A stretch of DNA of 64,000 nt, from assembly GCA_002292375.1 (NCBI GenBank), contig DBBV01000003.1, positions 59,555 through 123,554 of the forward strand, written 5' to 3'. This DNA is from Methylococcaceae bacterium UBA975 (lineage in GTDB: Bacteria; Pseudomonadota; Gammaproteobacteria; Methylococcales; Cycloclasticaceae). Both the position numbers and the translations under genes were made by a program. Shown here in pieces: positions 8,604-17,102 of this stretch (its first letter is position 1; every line of letters begins with the position of its first letter). Under the pieces are notes generated by a model. It was not told the origin of the DNA. It ran no database searches and saw only the letters and a list, made by a program, of their open reading frames with translations.

Positions 8604-9134
8604 ATGAACTGGAGTGCAATCAGCGCAATAAGTGACACCCTAGCGGCCATTGGCGTGATCGCCTCAATTGCTTATTTGGCGATTCAAGTAAAATCCAATA
8701 CCGCATCAATGCAATTAGCTGCACGCCAAAGCGTTGCCAATGAGTTCAAAGCCTCTGCAAGGCTAATGGCTGAGCACTCGAAACAGTTGATTGTTGGTAT
8801 GAACGACTACCCTAACGTCGCATTCAACATTCGCAATGACTTTTCTTGTGTACTGACAGACATCGCCATGTCCTTTCAATCGTGCCAAGCTGCCTATCAA
8901 GCCGGTTCGCTACCGATCGATATTTACGATTCTTACCTGCACTTTACTGCCAGCTTATTAGGTAGCAATCCTGGCGGGCAACGGTATTGGAGCGAATTTA
9001 AAAGCGTTTATATTCCGATTATGGTCGATGCGCTGGACCATAGAATAGCTCAGGGTGATCTGGCTGATATAAGGCAGTTACCTCAATACAATTTTGAGTG
9101 GGATCATCAAAATGATTTACGGACACCTAATTAA
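8604..9134 (+). CDS. Unknown protein with N-terminal membrane segment
   Basis: 176 residues from the ATG at 8604, chosen because AGGGAG lies 6 bases before it. The N-terminus carries one hydrophobic helix (IGVIASIAYLAIQV) followed by KSNTASMQLAARQS, a layout I have seen in conserved proteobacterial proteins of unknown function. The remainder is soluble and probably helical. It is followed after 9 bases by pterin dehydratase, so co-transcription is likely. I do not recognise a catalytic motif and propose no function. Confidence 0.6.
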   Translation: MNWSAISAISDTLAAIGVIASIAYLAIQVKSNTASMQLAARQSVANEFKASARLMAEHSKQLIVGMNDYPNVAFNIRNDFSCVLTDIAMSFQSCQAAYQAGSLPIDIYDSYLHFTASLLGSNPGGQRYWSEFKSVYIPIMVDALDHRIAQGDLADIRQLPQYNFEWDHQNDLRTPN

Positions 9135-9143
9135 GGAGAGAAG

Positions 9144-9443
9144 ATGAGTATCGCTATTGCTACACAAGCACAGATAGATGGCTTTATTAATAAATTTAAC
9201 GGCTGGTCTATTGTCAATGGCAAACTACAGCGCGACTTTATATTTACCGACTTTGCTCAGGCGTTTAGTTTTATGACCGAGGTGGCACTGGAGGCTGAAC
9301 GCGCTAACCACCACCCCGAATGGTTTAATGTGTATAAAAAAGTGCGGGTGGATTTAACCACCCACGAAGCGGGTGGCATTACCGAACGTGATTTTCAATT
9401 AGCCGAACAAATGGAGCGCATTGCCGCAACAAAAAAAAGCTAG
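9144..9443 (+). CDS. phhB: 4a-hydroxytetrahydrobiopterin dehydratase (PCD/PhhB)
   Basis: 99 residues, normal for pterin-4a-carbinolamine dehydratase. The signature is visible: AFSFMTEVALEAERANHHPEW with the His pair, then NVYKKVRVDLTTHEAGGIT. The enzyme dehydrates 4a-hydroxytetrahydropterin after phenylalanine hydroxylase and also occurs alone in bacteria, where it may act in molybdopterin metabolism. No phhA lies in the window. AGGAGAGAAG gives a strong ribosome site. Its 3' end overlaps the convergent acyl-CoA synthetase by 4 bases, leaving no room for a terminator. Confidence 0.92.
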   Translation: MSIAIATQAQIDGFINKFNGWSIVNGKLQRDFIFTDFAQAFSFMTEVALEAERANHHPEWFNVYKKVRVDLTTHEAGGITERDFQLAEQMERIAATKKS

Positions 9444-11023
9444 TCGGCAGGCAGTTCCCAATGCACGCTTAAACGGCCGTCTTTAAACATCCCTTGAATC
9501 TCTTTTTTAAGCACCTTACCCGTCAAGCCCTTGGGTAAATCATCGACCAAAACAATCGCTTTGGGCACTTCAAACTTGGCCATTTTTGTTTTACTAAAGG
9601 CGATAATTTCATCGACATCAAAACTGTCAACATGCTGTGGAATAACAACCGCCACCACCGCTTCATCCCACTCAGGGTGAGGCACACCAACAACCGCAAC
9701 TTCTTTTATTTGTGGGTGCTCATCGAGTACGTTTTCAACCATGCTGGGGAACACATTGGCCGAACCGGTAATAATCAAATTATTTTTACGGTCGGTTAAA
9801 TAGAGAAAGCCTTCCTCATCTAAGCAACCCATATCGTTGGTTTGTAACCAACCCTTTTGCAGGGTTTCAGCCGTTTGCTGCGGCAAGCCCAAGTAACCCA
9901 ACATCAGCGCGTCTGAACGCAGCCAAATTTCACCCACGGTCTTGGTTTCACATAAATCACCGTGTTCATCGCGTATTTCGATATCAAAATGTAAAAATGC
10001 ACGGCCACAGGATTTAAGCAAGTGGGGTTCATCGGCTAAACCCCGACGGGTGTCTTCCGGCTGCATAATGGTAATCCAACCACCGGTGGCTTCGGTTGCG
10101 CCATACAGTTGTGCTAAATCGCAGTTAAATACCTCTGCCGCTTTACGGATCAGCTGTGGCGTAGCCGGGGATGAGCCATAAGTAATGAGCCGTAAACTGG
10201 GCAATTTGATGCCCTCGTCTTCCATTATTTCTATCAATCGCCGCATAATTAGCGGCACCATAATCGTTGCGGTGACTTTAAAGCGGTTTACAAACGACAA
10301 AAATTGATGCGGCTCAAAATCACCGTTCGGTAAAATAGATTGCATGCCATTGACGCAATTCATCGACACCAAAACAAAGGTAATCCAAGCGGAGGAGGTG
10401 GGTGCGAACCAAACATCATCGTGTTTTAGGCCGATATTTAATACCGTATGTACCATCGCTTCACGCAGGCCACGTTGCGATAACATCACGCCTTTAGGCG
10501 ATCCTGTGGTACCCGAGGTATAACTCAAGGCCACCAAATCGTCTTCAGTGAGCGCGGGCAATTCAGGCTGAAGGCCTTTATGTTCGGCCATTAAGGTTTC
10601 ATAATCTAAGGGCAGCGAATGTTCGCCCCCAAAACCAATGATTACCCGGCCTTGCTGTTGAAACTGTTCCACTAAATCACCCATCAATTCAAGGCAATTT
10701 TGCTGCACTAAAATGACCCGGATATTGGCGTCTTCAACCACATAGTTAATTTCTTTCGGCGAGAAACGCCAGTTAATACCGGCCCGTGGTGCGCCCAGCT
10801 TTAAACACGCGTGGTAATGTTCATACACTTCAATGTGCTCATGCGCTAATACGGCGACCACATCGCCTTTTTTTATCCCTTGCGACTGTAAAACTCGTGC
10901 AAATTGATTGGCCCGCTGATTAAGTTCAAACCAGGTAATGCTTTTATCGCCTTCATGAAAGGCTATTTTTTTTGGCATTGCCTGCGCACAACGTACAAGA
11001 AAATCCCTAGGCAAGGTACTCAT
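9440..11023 (-). CDS. AMP-dependent acyl/aryl-CoA synthetase
   Basis: 527 residues of the ANL adenylating superfamily. Visible signatures: the phosphate loop LSYTSGTTGSPKG around residue 168, YGATEATGG, GWLQTNDMG (the Asp that binds ribose), TDRKNNLI and a C-terminal LPKGLTGKVLKKE carrying the catalytic Lys. It would activate a carboxylic acid to its CoA thioester. It is the last gene of a minus-strand run with DUF35 and a thiolase-like protein, starting one base after the DUF35 stop, so it probably primes the acyl chain those proteins act on. Substrate unknown. Confidence 0.88.
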   Translation of the reverse strand: MSTLPRDFLVRCAQAMPKKIAFHEGDKSITWFELNQRANQFARVLQSQGIKKGDVVAVLAHEHIEVYEHYHACLKLGAPRAGINWRFSPKEINYVVEDANIRVILVQQNCLELMGDLVEQFQQQGRVIIGFGGEHSLPLDYETLMAEHKGLQPELPALTEDDLVALSYTSGTTGSPKGVMLSQRGLREAMVHTVLNIGLKHDDVWFAPTSSAWITFVLVSMNCVNGMQSILPNGDFEPHQFLSFVNRFKVTATIMVPLIMRRLIEIMEDEGIKLPSLRLITYGSSPATPQLIRKAAEVFNCDLAQLYGATEATGGWITIMQPEDTRRGLADEPHLLKSCGRAFLHFDIEIRDEHGDLCETKTVGEIWLRSDALMLGYLGLPQQTAETLQKGWLQTNDMGCLDEEGFLYLTDRKNNLIITGSANVFPSMVENVLDEHPQIKEVAVVGVPHPEWDEAVVAVVIPQHVDSFDVDEIIAFSKTKMAKFEVPKAIVLVDDLPKGLTGKVLKKEIQGMFKDGRLSVHWELPAD

Positions 11024-11443
11024 TTATTTCTCCGCTTTATCGAAACACAACAAGGTGTGCTCATCGCTTATTTTTATAAAGGCCGGTTTGACCTGCATAC
11101 CAACTTGGCATTGGGCGACCCCTTCACCCACCAGTAAGGCTTGTAACCGCGGCCCTTCTGTCAATTCAATCAAGGCAACGGTATAGGGTAATTTATCATC
11201 AAATGATGGATGAAAACTACGGTGGTAAACGACAAAACTATACACCTCACCGCCACCTTTAACCGCTTGCCACAGCAAGTTATTTCCGCCGCAATGATCA
11301 CACACTACTTGAACTGGGGGCAAATACGTTTGGCATGATTCGCACCGTTGAATCATCACCTTATGTTGCTGCATGCCTTGATAAAAAGGCGCTGCCACCT
11401 CAGCAACGTCTGGCCAAACTACTGCTGCATCGGCAAATTTCAT
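11024..11443 (-). CDS. DUF35 OB-fold Zn-ribbon partner protein
   Basis: 139 residues. The rubredoxin-like zinc ribbon is seen as CESC and CDHC 10 residues apart (about residues 34-50), followed by an OB-fold domain; this is the DUF35 / ChsH2-C type. Known members bind thiolase-fold partners (Ltp2 aldolases, BbsB) and shape the acyl-CoA site. The start overlaps the thiolase-like stop by 4 bases, as expected for subunits of one complex. Assignment is strong; the exact reaction depends on the partner, which lacks thiolase catalytic residues. Confidence 0.85.
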   Translation of the reverse strand: MKFADAAVVWPDVAEVAAPFYQGMQQHKVMIQRCESCQTYLPPVQVVCDHCGGNNLLWQAVKGGGEVYSFVVYHRSFHPSFDDKLPYTVALIELTEGPRLQALLVGEGVAQCQVGMQVKPAFIKISDEHTLLCFDKAEK

Positions 11444-12621
11444 CGGCGTTCCTCGTGTTGACTCATAATCAGTGCCGCGTGAAACTGCATTCTGCCGCCA
11501 TAGCCCGTCACCAATAGGTTATCTAATGCGCTCAATTGCCTTGCACCGCCTTGCTGCCTGATTTGCAATAGCGCTTCTGAAATCGGCGTCGCGCCTTGCA
11601 GGTAGTAACCCGACAAATGCCCGCCACCTGTGTTAACGGGTAGTTTACCGCCAGGCGATGTTTCGCCCGCCAGCACAAAATCACCCGCCGTGCCTGGTTC
11701 ACATAAGCCATACTGCTCAAGGTTGATCAGCGTAGAGATGCTAAAGGCATCATAAAACTGGCAGGCGTCGATATCTTTTGCGGTAATCCCCGCCATTTTA
11801 TAGGCGATTTCACCCGCCTGTTTGGCGCCGGTGTGTATTTCTGGCTGAAAGCCCCGACGGTTAATATTACCCGCATGCCCTTGGCCCATACCATGGATGT
11901 AGGCAGCCGGATGAGCGCCTTTATTGGCCTCGTCAACGGCGCTAACGACCACGGCAATAGCACCATTCACTGGGTAGGCGCAGTCCAGCATTTTTAACGG
12001 TTCTATTAAATAAGGTGCGGCACGATAATCCTCTATGCTTAAAGGCTTACGTAGTTTTGCTAAATCATTCAGCTCTGCCCAACGTCTATTGGACACGGCT
12101 ACGCCGCCAAGGTCATCGCTGCTACGATTATAAACCGCCAAATAACGCTGCGCCGCCATTGCATACGCCGCTATCGGGGTATAAAAACCATTCGCTATTT
12201 CTATGCCTAGATGCCCCATCATGGGCATCGCCACGGCAAACGCCGCACCGGCAGAGGTGTTGGCTTGCAGCGGCGTGTCGGCAAAAACACACACGACACG
12301 TTTTGCCATTCCACTTTGAATCGCCATGGTCGCTTGCTGCAGGGTTTGCACCATTGAGCTACCTTCAGCCTCTACCACATTCAATAGGCTTAAATTGCTT
12401 AAGCCGGCAAAGTCTTGCATTTCCATCGGAAAGTCTTTTAACTCGGCCAAAGGGCTTTTATTCAGCAACAAGCCATCGATATCGGCGTGCTTAAAGCCTG
12501 CATCCTCAATCGCTAAACCAATAGCGTTAACGGCTAATTGCCACGCTGGCTGTTGATAATTGCGGGTAAACTCGGTCATTCCAAGTCCAACTACTGCCGA
12601 TAATGCGCCTTTTTTTGTCAT
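11440..12621 (-). CDS. Degenerate thiolase-fold protein, Ltp2 aldolase-like
   Basis: 393 residues of the SCP2/thiolase fold. Where thiolases carry the nucleophilic Cys, this protein reads EAEGSSM (85-90); where they have Gly-His-Pro near the C-terminus it reads GYYLQG (338-343); and the terminal CxGGG is TGYGG (372-376). All three catalytic positions therefore differ. Steroid side-chain aldolases of the Ltp2 type also lack the Cys, use tyrosines and need a DUF35 partner; Tyr290 (FYDAF) and Tyr339/340 are candidates here. I infer a retro-aldol or related C-C cleavage of a hydroxyacyl-CoA. The start is weakly supported. Confidence 0.75.
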   Translation of the reverse strand: MTKKGALSAVVGLGMTEFTRNYQQPAWQLAVNAIGLAIEDAGFKHADIDGLLLNKSPLAELKDFPMEMQDFAGLSNLSLLNVVEAEGSSMVQTLQQATMAIQSGMAKRVVCVFADTPLQANTSAGAAFAVAMPMMGHLGIEIANGFYTPIAAYAMAAQRYLAVYNRSSDDLGGVAVSNRRWAELNDLAKLRKPLSIEDYRAAPYLIEPLKMLDCAYPVNGAIAVVVSAVDEANKGAHPAAYIHGMGQGHAGNINRRGFQPEIHTGAKQAGEIAYKMAGITAKDIDACQFYDAFSISTLINLEQYGLCEPGTAGDFVLAGETSPGGKLPVNTGGGHLSGYYLQGATPISEALLQIRQQGGARQLSALDNLLVTGYGGRMQFHAALIMSQHEERR

Positions 12622-12633
12622 CGTTAAACTTAA

Positions 12634-13125
12634 CTAAATCAAGAAAGCCAGCGTTGGTATCGGCTCGGCACCGTTTACCAACACGATTTTTTTCATATGT
12701 ATTTGAAAGCTGCCACCGCGGCGACTAAGTTGATACGTGACCCGACCCGACCAGATTCTAAAATCATGTATTGATTGAATCGAATATTCAGGTAAAAAGA
12801 AATTAGCCTCCACCGTATAGCGCCCATCTTCTTGTTCGCTGTATTCATAATTCGACATGACTCGACGCATACCAGAAACAGGCACTTGGCTATAACGATA
12901 CCCTGTTTTTAATTGCCGAATACGGGTCGCTAAGCGCGTCCGGTTATCGTATAAGTGCGACACCGTTTTCGTCGGGTCGTCACCTTCGCGTAGTGGCACC
13001 CAATACACCGCATCGTCTGCCCATAGATCTTCCCAGTCTTGATATTTAGACTCATCTGCCAAACGCGCTTCTTGCACAACAAAGGCTTCCAGTTCGTGCG
13101 CTACTTCATGTGATACCGTCGCCAT
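12634..13125 (-). CDS. Ring-hydroxylating dioxygenase beta subunit
   Basis: 163 residues from the ATG at 13125, chosen because GGAG lies 7 bases upstream and the start overlaps the alpha stop by one base (TAATG); a longer frame would run into the alpha gene. SnoaL/NTF2-like beta fold with the family pattern: EDLWADDAVYWVP, the NRTRLATRIRQL segment, and a C-terminal KKIVLVNG strand. Beta subunits stabilise the alpha3beta3 oxygenase and are not catalytic. Its partner is the alpha subunit directly upstream. Confidence 0.9.
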   Translation of the reverse strand: MATVSHEVAHELEAFVVQEARLADESKYQDWEDLWADDAVYWVPLREGDDPTKTVSHLYDNRTRLATRIRQLKTGYRYSQVPVSGMRRVMSNYEYSEQEDGRYTVEANFFLPEYSIQSIHDFRIWSGRVTYQLSRRGGSFQIHMKKIVLVNGAEPIPTLAFLI

Positions 13126-14366
13126 TAGAGATCTCCTAGCATAACTGAACGATAATGGTGCCAAAATCCGCGGTTAGACGCTTCATCTGTCATATGCGAG
13201 GTTATTACCCCGTCGTCATCTTTTGTTTCACGACTTAAGCCACGGCTCAAATCACACCAAGGATCACCTGCCAATAAGGCTTTTTGAGCCCGTTCGGCAA
13301 TGCTCGCATCATCCGCCAGCAAAAACGCCGCAGGGCCGAGTGCCCCTTCGCTCTGCCTAAGTAGTTTAAAGTCTAATTCCTCGGCGCCTTCTAGAAACAT
13401 CGGTGTACTCCACTGAACCGAAGAAGTCGTGCCGGTGGGTTGAAAGATAACGATATTCATTTCACCTAAAAATAAATTAGGGAAGATACACGCATGTGGC
13501 GGGCCATCGAATAATATTTTATCGGCCTTCTCTTCGCCATAGGCTGCACGCATGTTATCGACATAGGTCTTGGACTTTTCTAGTGTAGACCCCAACCAAT
13601 CGAGCGGCTTAACGTAACCAGCAGAGAAATCAATTTCTGTATGCCCATTACCCCAATCTTTGATCACACCTTTAATACTGTCCTCTGCACCCACAAACTC
13701 CCCGTATTGCGAGTCGATGGCCATAACAAAGGATTGATGCACGTAATTCACGTGATAGCCATCGGTATCATTTTCCGGCAACATCTTCCAATTGGCATCG
13801 AAGTGCTGACGAATCCAGCCCGCCTTTAAGTCGATTTTACCTGTGGGTGACATTTCGCAAGAACGGTCTATCAGCTTCTTCGCGTTGCCCAGGTAATCAT
13901 CAAAGCTAACCGTCGGCTCTTTAAAACAAGCGAATACAAACCCGCGATAGCTGTCTACCACCAAGCCTTGCATATTAAGTGAGTCAAGTGGCTTATCAAA
14001 GCCGCCGGGGTACGATACATCCAGCAAATCACCGTTTAAACCGAACACCCAACCGTGATAGGGGCAAGTGAAATTGCGTTTATTCCCTTTGGACTCATTA
14101 CACAGCATATTGCCACGGTGGGAACAGCGATTAACTAGCACCTTAATGTCATTGTCCTTACCGCGAACCATAATGATCGATGAACGACCAATTTCACGGG
14201 TAATATAATCACCGGCGTTTTTTATTTCACTGTCGTGGCCAATAAACACCCAGCTACTGTAAAAAAGTTTCTCTAGTTCGTCTTCATAAATTTCATCGGC
14301 GGTATACACCGACCCATGAATCTTATCGGCCTGAATTAACGCCTTATAATCAATTTTTTTCGTCAT
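13125..14366 (-). CDS. Rieske ring-hydroxylating dioxygenase alpha subunit
   Basis: 413 residues. The Rieske [2Fe-2S] ligands are CSHRG and CPYHGW (about residues 79-102), and the mononuclear iron site shows DTDGYHVNYVH with two His. The protein adds O2 to an aromatic ring or related substrate, with electrons from a ferredoxin and reductase that are not encoded beside it; PhnA3/PhnA4 at 47-49 kb are the nearest. It diverges clearly from the PAH-type alphas later in the window. Neighbours (AlkB-like monooxygenase, acyl-CoA synthetase, thiolase-like) suggest attack on an alkyl-substituted aromatic, which is inference. Confidence 0.92.
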   Translation of the reverse strand: MTKKIDYKALIQADKIHGSVYTADEIYEDELEKLFYSSWVFIGHDSEIKNAGDYITREIGRSSIIMVRGKDNDIKVLVNRCSHRGNMLCNESKGNKRNFTCPYHGWVFGLNGDLLDVSYPGGFDKPLDSLNMQGLVVDSYRGFVFACFKEPTVSFDDYLGNAKKLIDRSCEMSPTGKIDLKAGWIRQHFDANWKMLPENDTDGYHVNYVHQSFVMAIDSQYGEFVGAEDSIKGVIKDWGNGHTEIDFSAGYVKPLDWLGSTLEKSKTYVDNMRAAYGEEKADKILFDGPPHACIFPNLFLGEMNIVIFQPTGTTSSVQWSTPMFLEGAEELDFKLLRQSEGALGPAAFLLADDASIAERAQKALLAGDPWCDLSRGLSRETKDDDGVITSHMTDEASNRGFWHHYRSVMLGDL

Positions 14367-14392
14367 CTTGCATCCTTATATTTTGTCTTACA

Positions 14393-14416
14393 CTTTAGCA
14401 GTTTACACTGCTAAAG
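14393..14416. promoter_or_regulatory. 9-bp inverted repeat in the leader of the dioxygenase gene
   Basis: Perfect arms CTTTAGCAG and CTGCTAAAG around TTTACA, ending 27 bases before the alpha start (minus strand). No T-tract follows, so it is not an intrinsic terminator. It may be an operator or a 5' leader hairpin. It overlaps the -10 (TAAAGT, 14397-14392 on minus) that fits the FNR-like site next to it. Confidence 0.45.
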
Positions 14417-14419
14417 CCT

Positions 14420-14433
14420 TTGATTTAGGTCAT
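14420..14433 (-). promoter_or_regulatory. Candidate FNR-type site before dioxygenase alpha
   Basis: Read on the minus strand the site is ATGAC-CTAA-ATCAA, 8 of 10 matches to TTGATnnnnATCAA with correct 5-4-5 geometry. TAAAGT at 14397-14392 begins 29.5 bases from the site centre, about the spacing of an FNR class II promoter. It shares the core GACCTAAATCA with the site at 63244-63257. Confidence 0.45.
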
Positions 14434-14443
14434 AAAATTTGTC

Positions 14444-14905
14444 TTAAATCCAGCGCCTTACGTCTGCGCAGAAGGCCGCATACTGGTCGCCAAACAAAAC
14501 TAATAAGGCCTTTTCTTCAGGTTTAATTTGAAATTGATTCATATAAACCACATAAAAAACCAAACCGAGCAACGCATAGGGTGTCCCCAGCCAAACCAAC
14601 CACACCAAAAGAAACATAAAATTACCCAGGTACATTGGGTTGCGGGTGTACTGATAAATACCCGCGTTAACTAAGCTTGTCGCGTTACTCGGTCTTAATG
14701 GGTTAACCGTTGTTTTCGCTCGCCTAAACTGCCTTATGGCAAAAACATCAATCAGCAGTCCCACGCCCACGAGTAGATAACACAGGGTTGATTTATAGGG
14801 CACATCGATCACAGGCGTTTCAATATAATTGCCTAGCAACCACATTAAACCCGCTGCAATCAAAGCCACTAGCGGCGGCGGCACTTTTAAATCCAGCACT
14901 GACAT
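14444..14905 (-). CDS. Isoprenylcysteine methyltransferase-like membrane protein
   Basis: 153 residues with about four transmembrane helices. The C-terminal half has the ICMT/PEMT-like pattern: LVNAGIYQYTRNPMYLGNF followed by EEKALLVLFGDQYAAFCADVRRW, which in the family binds S-adenosylmethionine. The ATG at 14905 is preferred over an in-frame GTG at 14908; neither has a clear ribosome site. It lies between the AlkB-like monooxygenase and the dioxygenase on the same strand. Similar proteins are widespread in bacteria with unknown acceptors; methylation of a hydrophobic intermediate is only a guess. Confidence 0.7.
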   Translation of the reverse strand: MSVLDLKVPPPLVALIAAGLMWLLGNYIETPVIDVPYKSTLCYLLVGVGLLIDVFAIRQFRRAKTTVNPLRPSNATSLVNAGIYQYTRNPMYLGNFMFLLVWLVWLGTPYALLGLVFYVVYMNQFQIKPEEKALLVLFGDQYAAFCADVRRWI

Positions 14906-14913
14906 CACTATAA

Positions 14914-16107
14914 TTAATGGCTATCCGCAATTACCGCTCTGTCTCTAAACCGTTCCGGCAAGGTGCCTGGCAATGCATAGGGGATGATATCTGCGGTATC
15001 GTAAAACTCTTCAATAATCGGGTGCATTAATTTGCGCCATGCCGAGGGCACCATCGTCACAAATAAAATATTTAAATAGCCGTACGGTAAACGCGGGGCC
15101 TTGTCCATTACCCGTAAAATTTGATAGGGCCGACCTACATTTGCATGGTGATCTGAATGCCTATCTATTTGGCACATAAAAAAACTGCTAATAATCGCAC
15201 TGTCATCCCAGGCGTGTTCTGGGCGAATTTTTTCATAGCTCCCATCGGCCAACTGCTTTCTCATTAAGCCATAATGTTCGGCAAAATCTGCCGTCGCCAG
15301 CAACATGCGTGGAAAAATATATTGCAAGACAAATAAAGGCAGTGCGATCCAGCCAAAAAGAACCGCCAACAGGGCAAACCAGGCCCACTGAGCGACCGTA
15401 ATCTTAATCATTTTATTATCTAGATTAAACCAACTTAAACCTTTACGCGCTAGACGTTTGGCTTCTACCTGCCAGGCACAGATGGATTTTCTAATCGTGC
15501 TGCGTAGGGCAAACCGCCAAAAGTTTTCACCATACGGTGCCGTGGCGTGATCCTCTGGAGTAGCAACCGTTAAATGATGGTGGAAATTATGGTACACATA
15601 AAAGTCCGCCATGCTGATGGGTGTTAATAAGGCTTGTCCCATAAAGCGATCAAAGGCATTACCATGGTGACAAAGCTCATGCCCCGGTGTTGCGCCAAAA
15701 CCCGTTACCAACACCAGCGAAAGCGTCAAGCCGATCATTTCCACCAAGCTGAGTGGCTGGTAGACAACCCCCAGTGCTGCAAACATATCCAACGGCGTAT
15801 TGCTAATGAGTGAATAACAAAATAACGTCATAAAAAACTGCACAGGAATGTATAACCACAGCATAAAGCGATAAAACAGGCCCGCCTCTAATTCGGCCTC
15901 CATCTCAGCAGGTGCATTAACCGGGTCATTACCCACAATAGGGTCCAGCACAATACAAACCAACAACACAAAAACCGTTAGCCAATACCAAAGGCCTCCG
16001 CCGGCAAAATATGCCAACACCGGTGTTGAGGCAAAAATCAATAACGGCAAGGTGGTGTATTTTGTAACAATACTAATATTTCGTTTAAGCATTTTAGATT
16101 GCGTCAT
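14914..16107 (-). CDS. AlkB/XylM-family membrane di-iron monooxygenase
   Basis: 397 residues with several transmembrane helices and the full set of histidine boxes: HELCHHG, NFHHHLT and RHSDHHAN, plus AEHYGL, the fourth conserved motif of AlkB. These enzymes hydroxylate terminal methyl groups of alkanes or alkylbenzenes using rubredoxin or a reductase as electron donor; none is encoded next to it. The ATG at 16107 is chosen over a TTG at 16122. The divergent neighbour is a meta-cleavage hydrolase. In this block it could oxidise an alkyl side chain that the acyl-CoA synthetase then activates (inference). Confidence 0.88.
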   Translation of the reverse strand: MTQSKMLKRNISIVTKYTTLPLLIFASTPVLAYFAGGGLWYWLTVFVLLVCIVLDPIVGNDPVNAPAEMEAELEAGLFYRFMLWLYIPVQFFMTLFCYSLISNTPLDMFAALGVVYQPLSLVEMIGLTLSLVLVTGFGATPGHELCHHGNAFDRFMGQALLTPISMADFYVYHNFHHHLTVATPEDHATAPYGENFWRFALRSTIRKSICAWQVEAKRLARKGLSWFNLDNKMIKITVAQWAWFALLAVLFGWIALPLFVLQYIFPRMLLATADFAEHYGLMRKQLADGSYEKIRPEHAWDDSAIISSFFMCQIDRHSDHHANVGRPYQILRVMDKAPRLPYGYLNILFVTMVPSAWRKLMHPIIEEFYDTADIIPYALPGTLPERFRDRAVIADSH

Positions 16108-16235
16108 AGTCCTGTGTCCCAATAATTAACATACATTCACTTTTACTTATAATACTATACAATATGGAAATCGACCACGTGTTAGATTTGTTTTAACCCG
16201 CTCACTGCCTCGGCTTTTTTACCAAGGGATTTATT

Positions 16236-17081
16236 ATGATTAGTTCTCACATTCAGACCGGCACATTTACCACACACTTAAATGAAGCAGGGATTGAGAA
16301 TAGCGAGGCCATTTTGCTACTTCATGGTTCGGGGCCTGGCGCTAATGCTATGTCTAATTGGCAATTTGCACTGCCTTTTCTTAGCGACGCTTATCATTGC
16401 TTGGCCCCCGATATCGCTGGCTTTGGACAGAGTCAACATGATGCCCCACCGCAACAAACTGCTAAATGGATTGACGTATGGGTGCAGCAGCAAATTGAAC
16501 TACTCGATGCTAAGGGCCTAGATAAAGTTCATTTGGTTGGTAATTCAATGGGCGGCGGGGTCAGCTTGCATTTGTTAGACCGCCACCCCGACCGTTTTGA
16601 CAAAGCCTTGTTAATGGGCCCTGTTGGCGCCCCCTTTGAACCCACGGAAGGACTCACCAAAGGTTGGGAGTTTTATAAAGCCCCCTCTGAAAACGCCTTA
16701 TTTGAACTTATCCAAAAGTTTCTCCATAACCCCGCGCTATTAGGTGATGATATTCAAAAAATTGCGAGTGAGCGTTTCAAAAATGTGATGCAAGACGAGG
16801 TCCGTGTACAGTTTGAAGCCATGTTTTGTGAAGGAACCAAGGCAGGTATCGACGCCTTTGTGCTATCTGATCAACAACTTGCCGATATCCAGCACCCGAT
16901 GATGATTACTCACGCACGCGAAGATTATTTTATTCCGCTCAATAATGCCTACCATTTAGCTGCGCGCATCCCCAACGCACAGCTTCATGTTTTCCACCAC
17001 TGCGGCCACTGGATTCAAATAGAACAAAAATCGGCCTTTAATAACTTAATGAGGGTCTTTTTTGATGGCGCTTTAGACTAA
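16236..17081 (+). CDS. Alpha/beta hydrolase, meta-cleavage product hydrolase type
   Basis: 281 residues. The oxyanion-loop motif HGSGPGANAMSNW near residue 30 is characteristic of C-C hydrolases of meta-cleavage products (BphD, XylF/DmpD, MhpC). The catalytic triad is visible as Ser in GNSMGGG, Asp in HAREDYF and His in HCGHWIQ. Such enzymes split the ring-opened dienoate to a carboxylic acid and 2-hydroxypentadienoate in the cytosol. AAGGGATTT is a usable ribosome site. No VOC-type extradiol dioxygenase is adjacent; the nearest candidates are at 3443 and 51840. arsR follows after 21 bases, probably by chance. Confidence 0.87.
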   Translation: MISSHIQTGTFTTHLNEAGIENSEAILLLHGSGPGANAMSNWQFALPFLSDAYHCLAPDIAGFGQSQHDAPPQQTAKWIDVWVQQQIELLDAKGLDKVHLVGNSMGGGVSLHLLDRHPDRFDKALLMGPVGAPFEPTEGLTKGWEFYKAPSENALFELIQKFLHNPALLGDDIQKIASERFKNVMQDEVRVQFEAMFCEGTKAGIDAFVLSDQQLADIQHPMMITHAREDYFIPLNNAYHLAARIPNAQLHVFHHCGHWIQIEQKSAFNNLMRVFFDGALD

Positions 17082-17102
17082 AAACTGCCTTATAATTAAT
17101 CC

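Noticed and set aside
12015..12494. 159-codon open frame on the plus strand opposite the thiolase-like gene
   Set aside because: Antisense to a clear coding gene, with no family resemblance and no ribosome site; a shadow frame.
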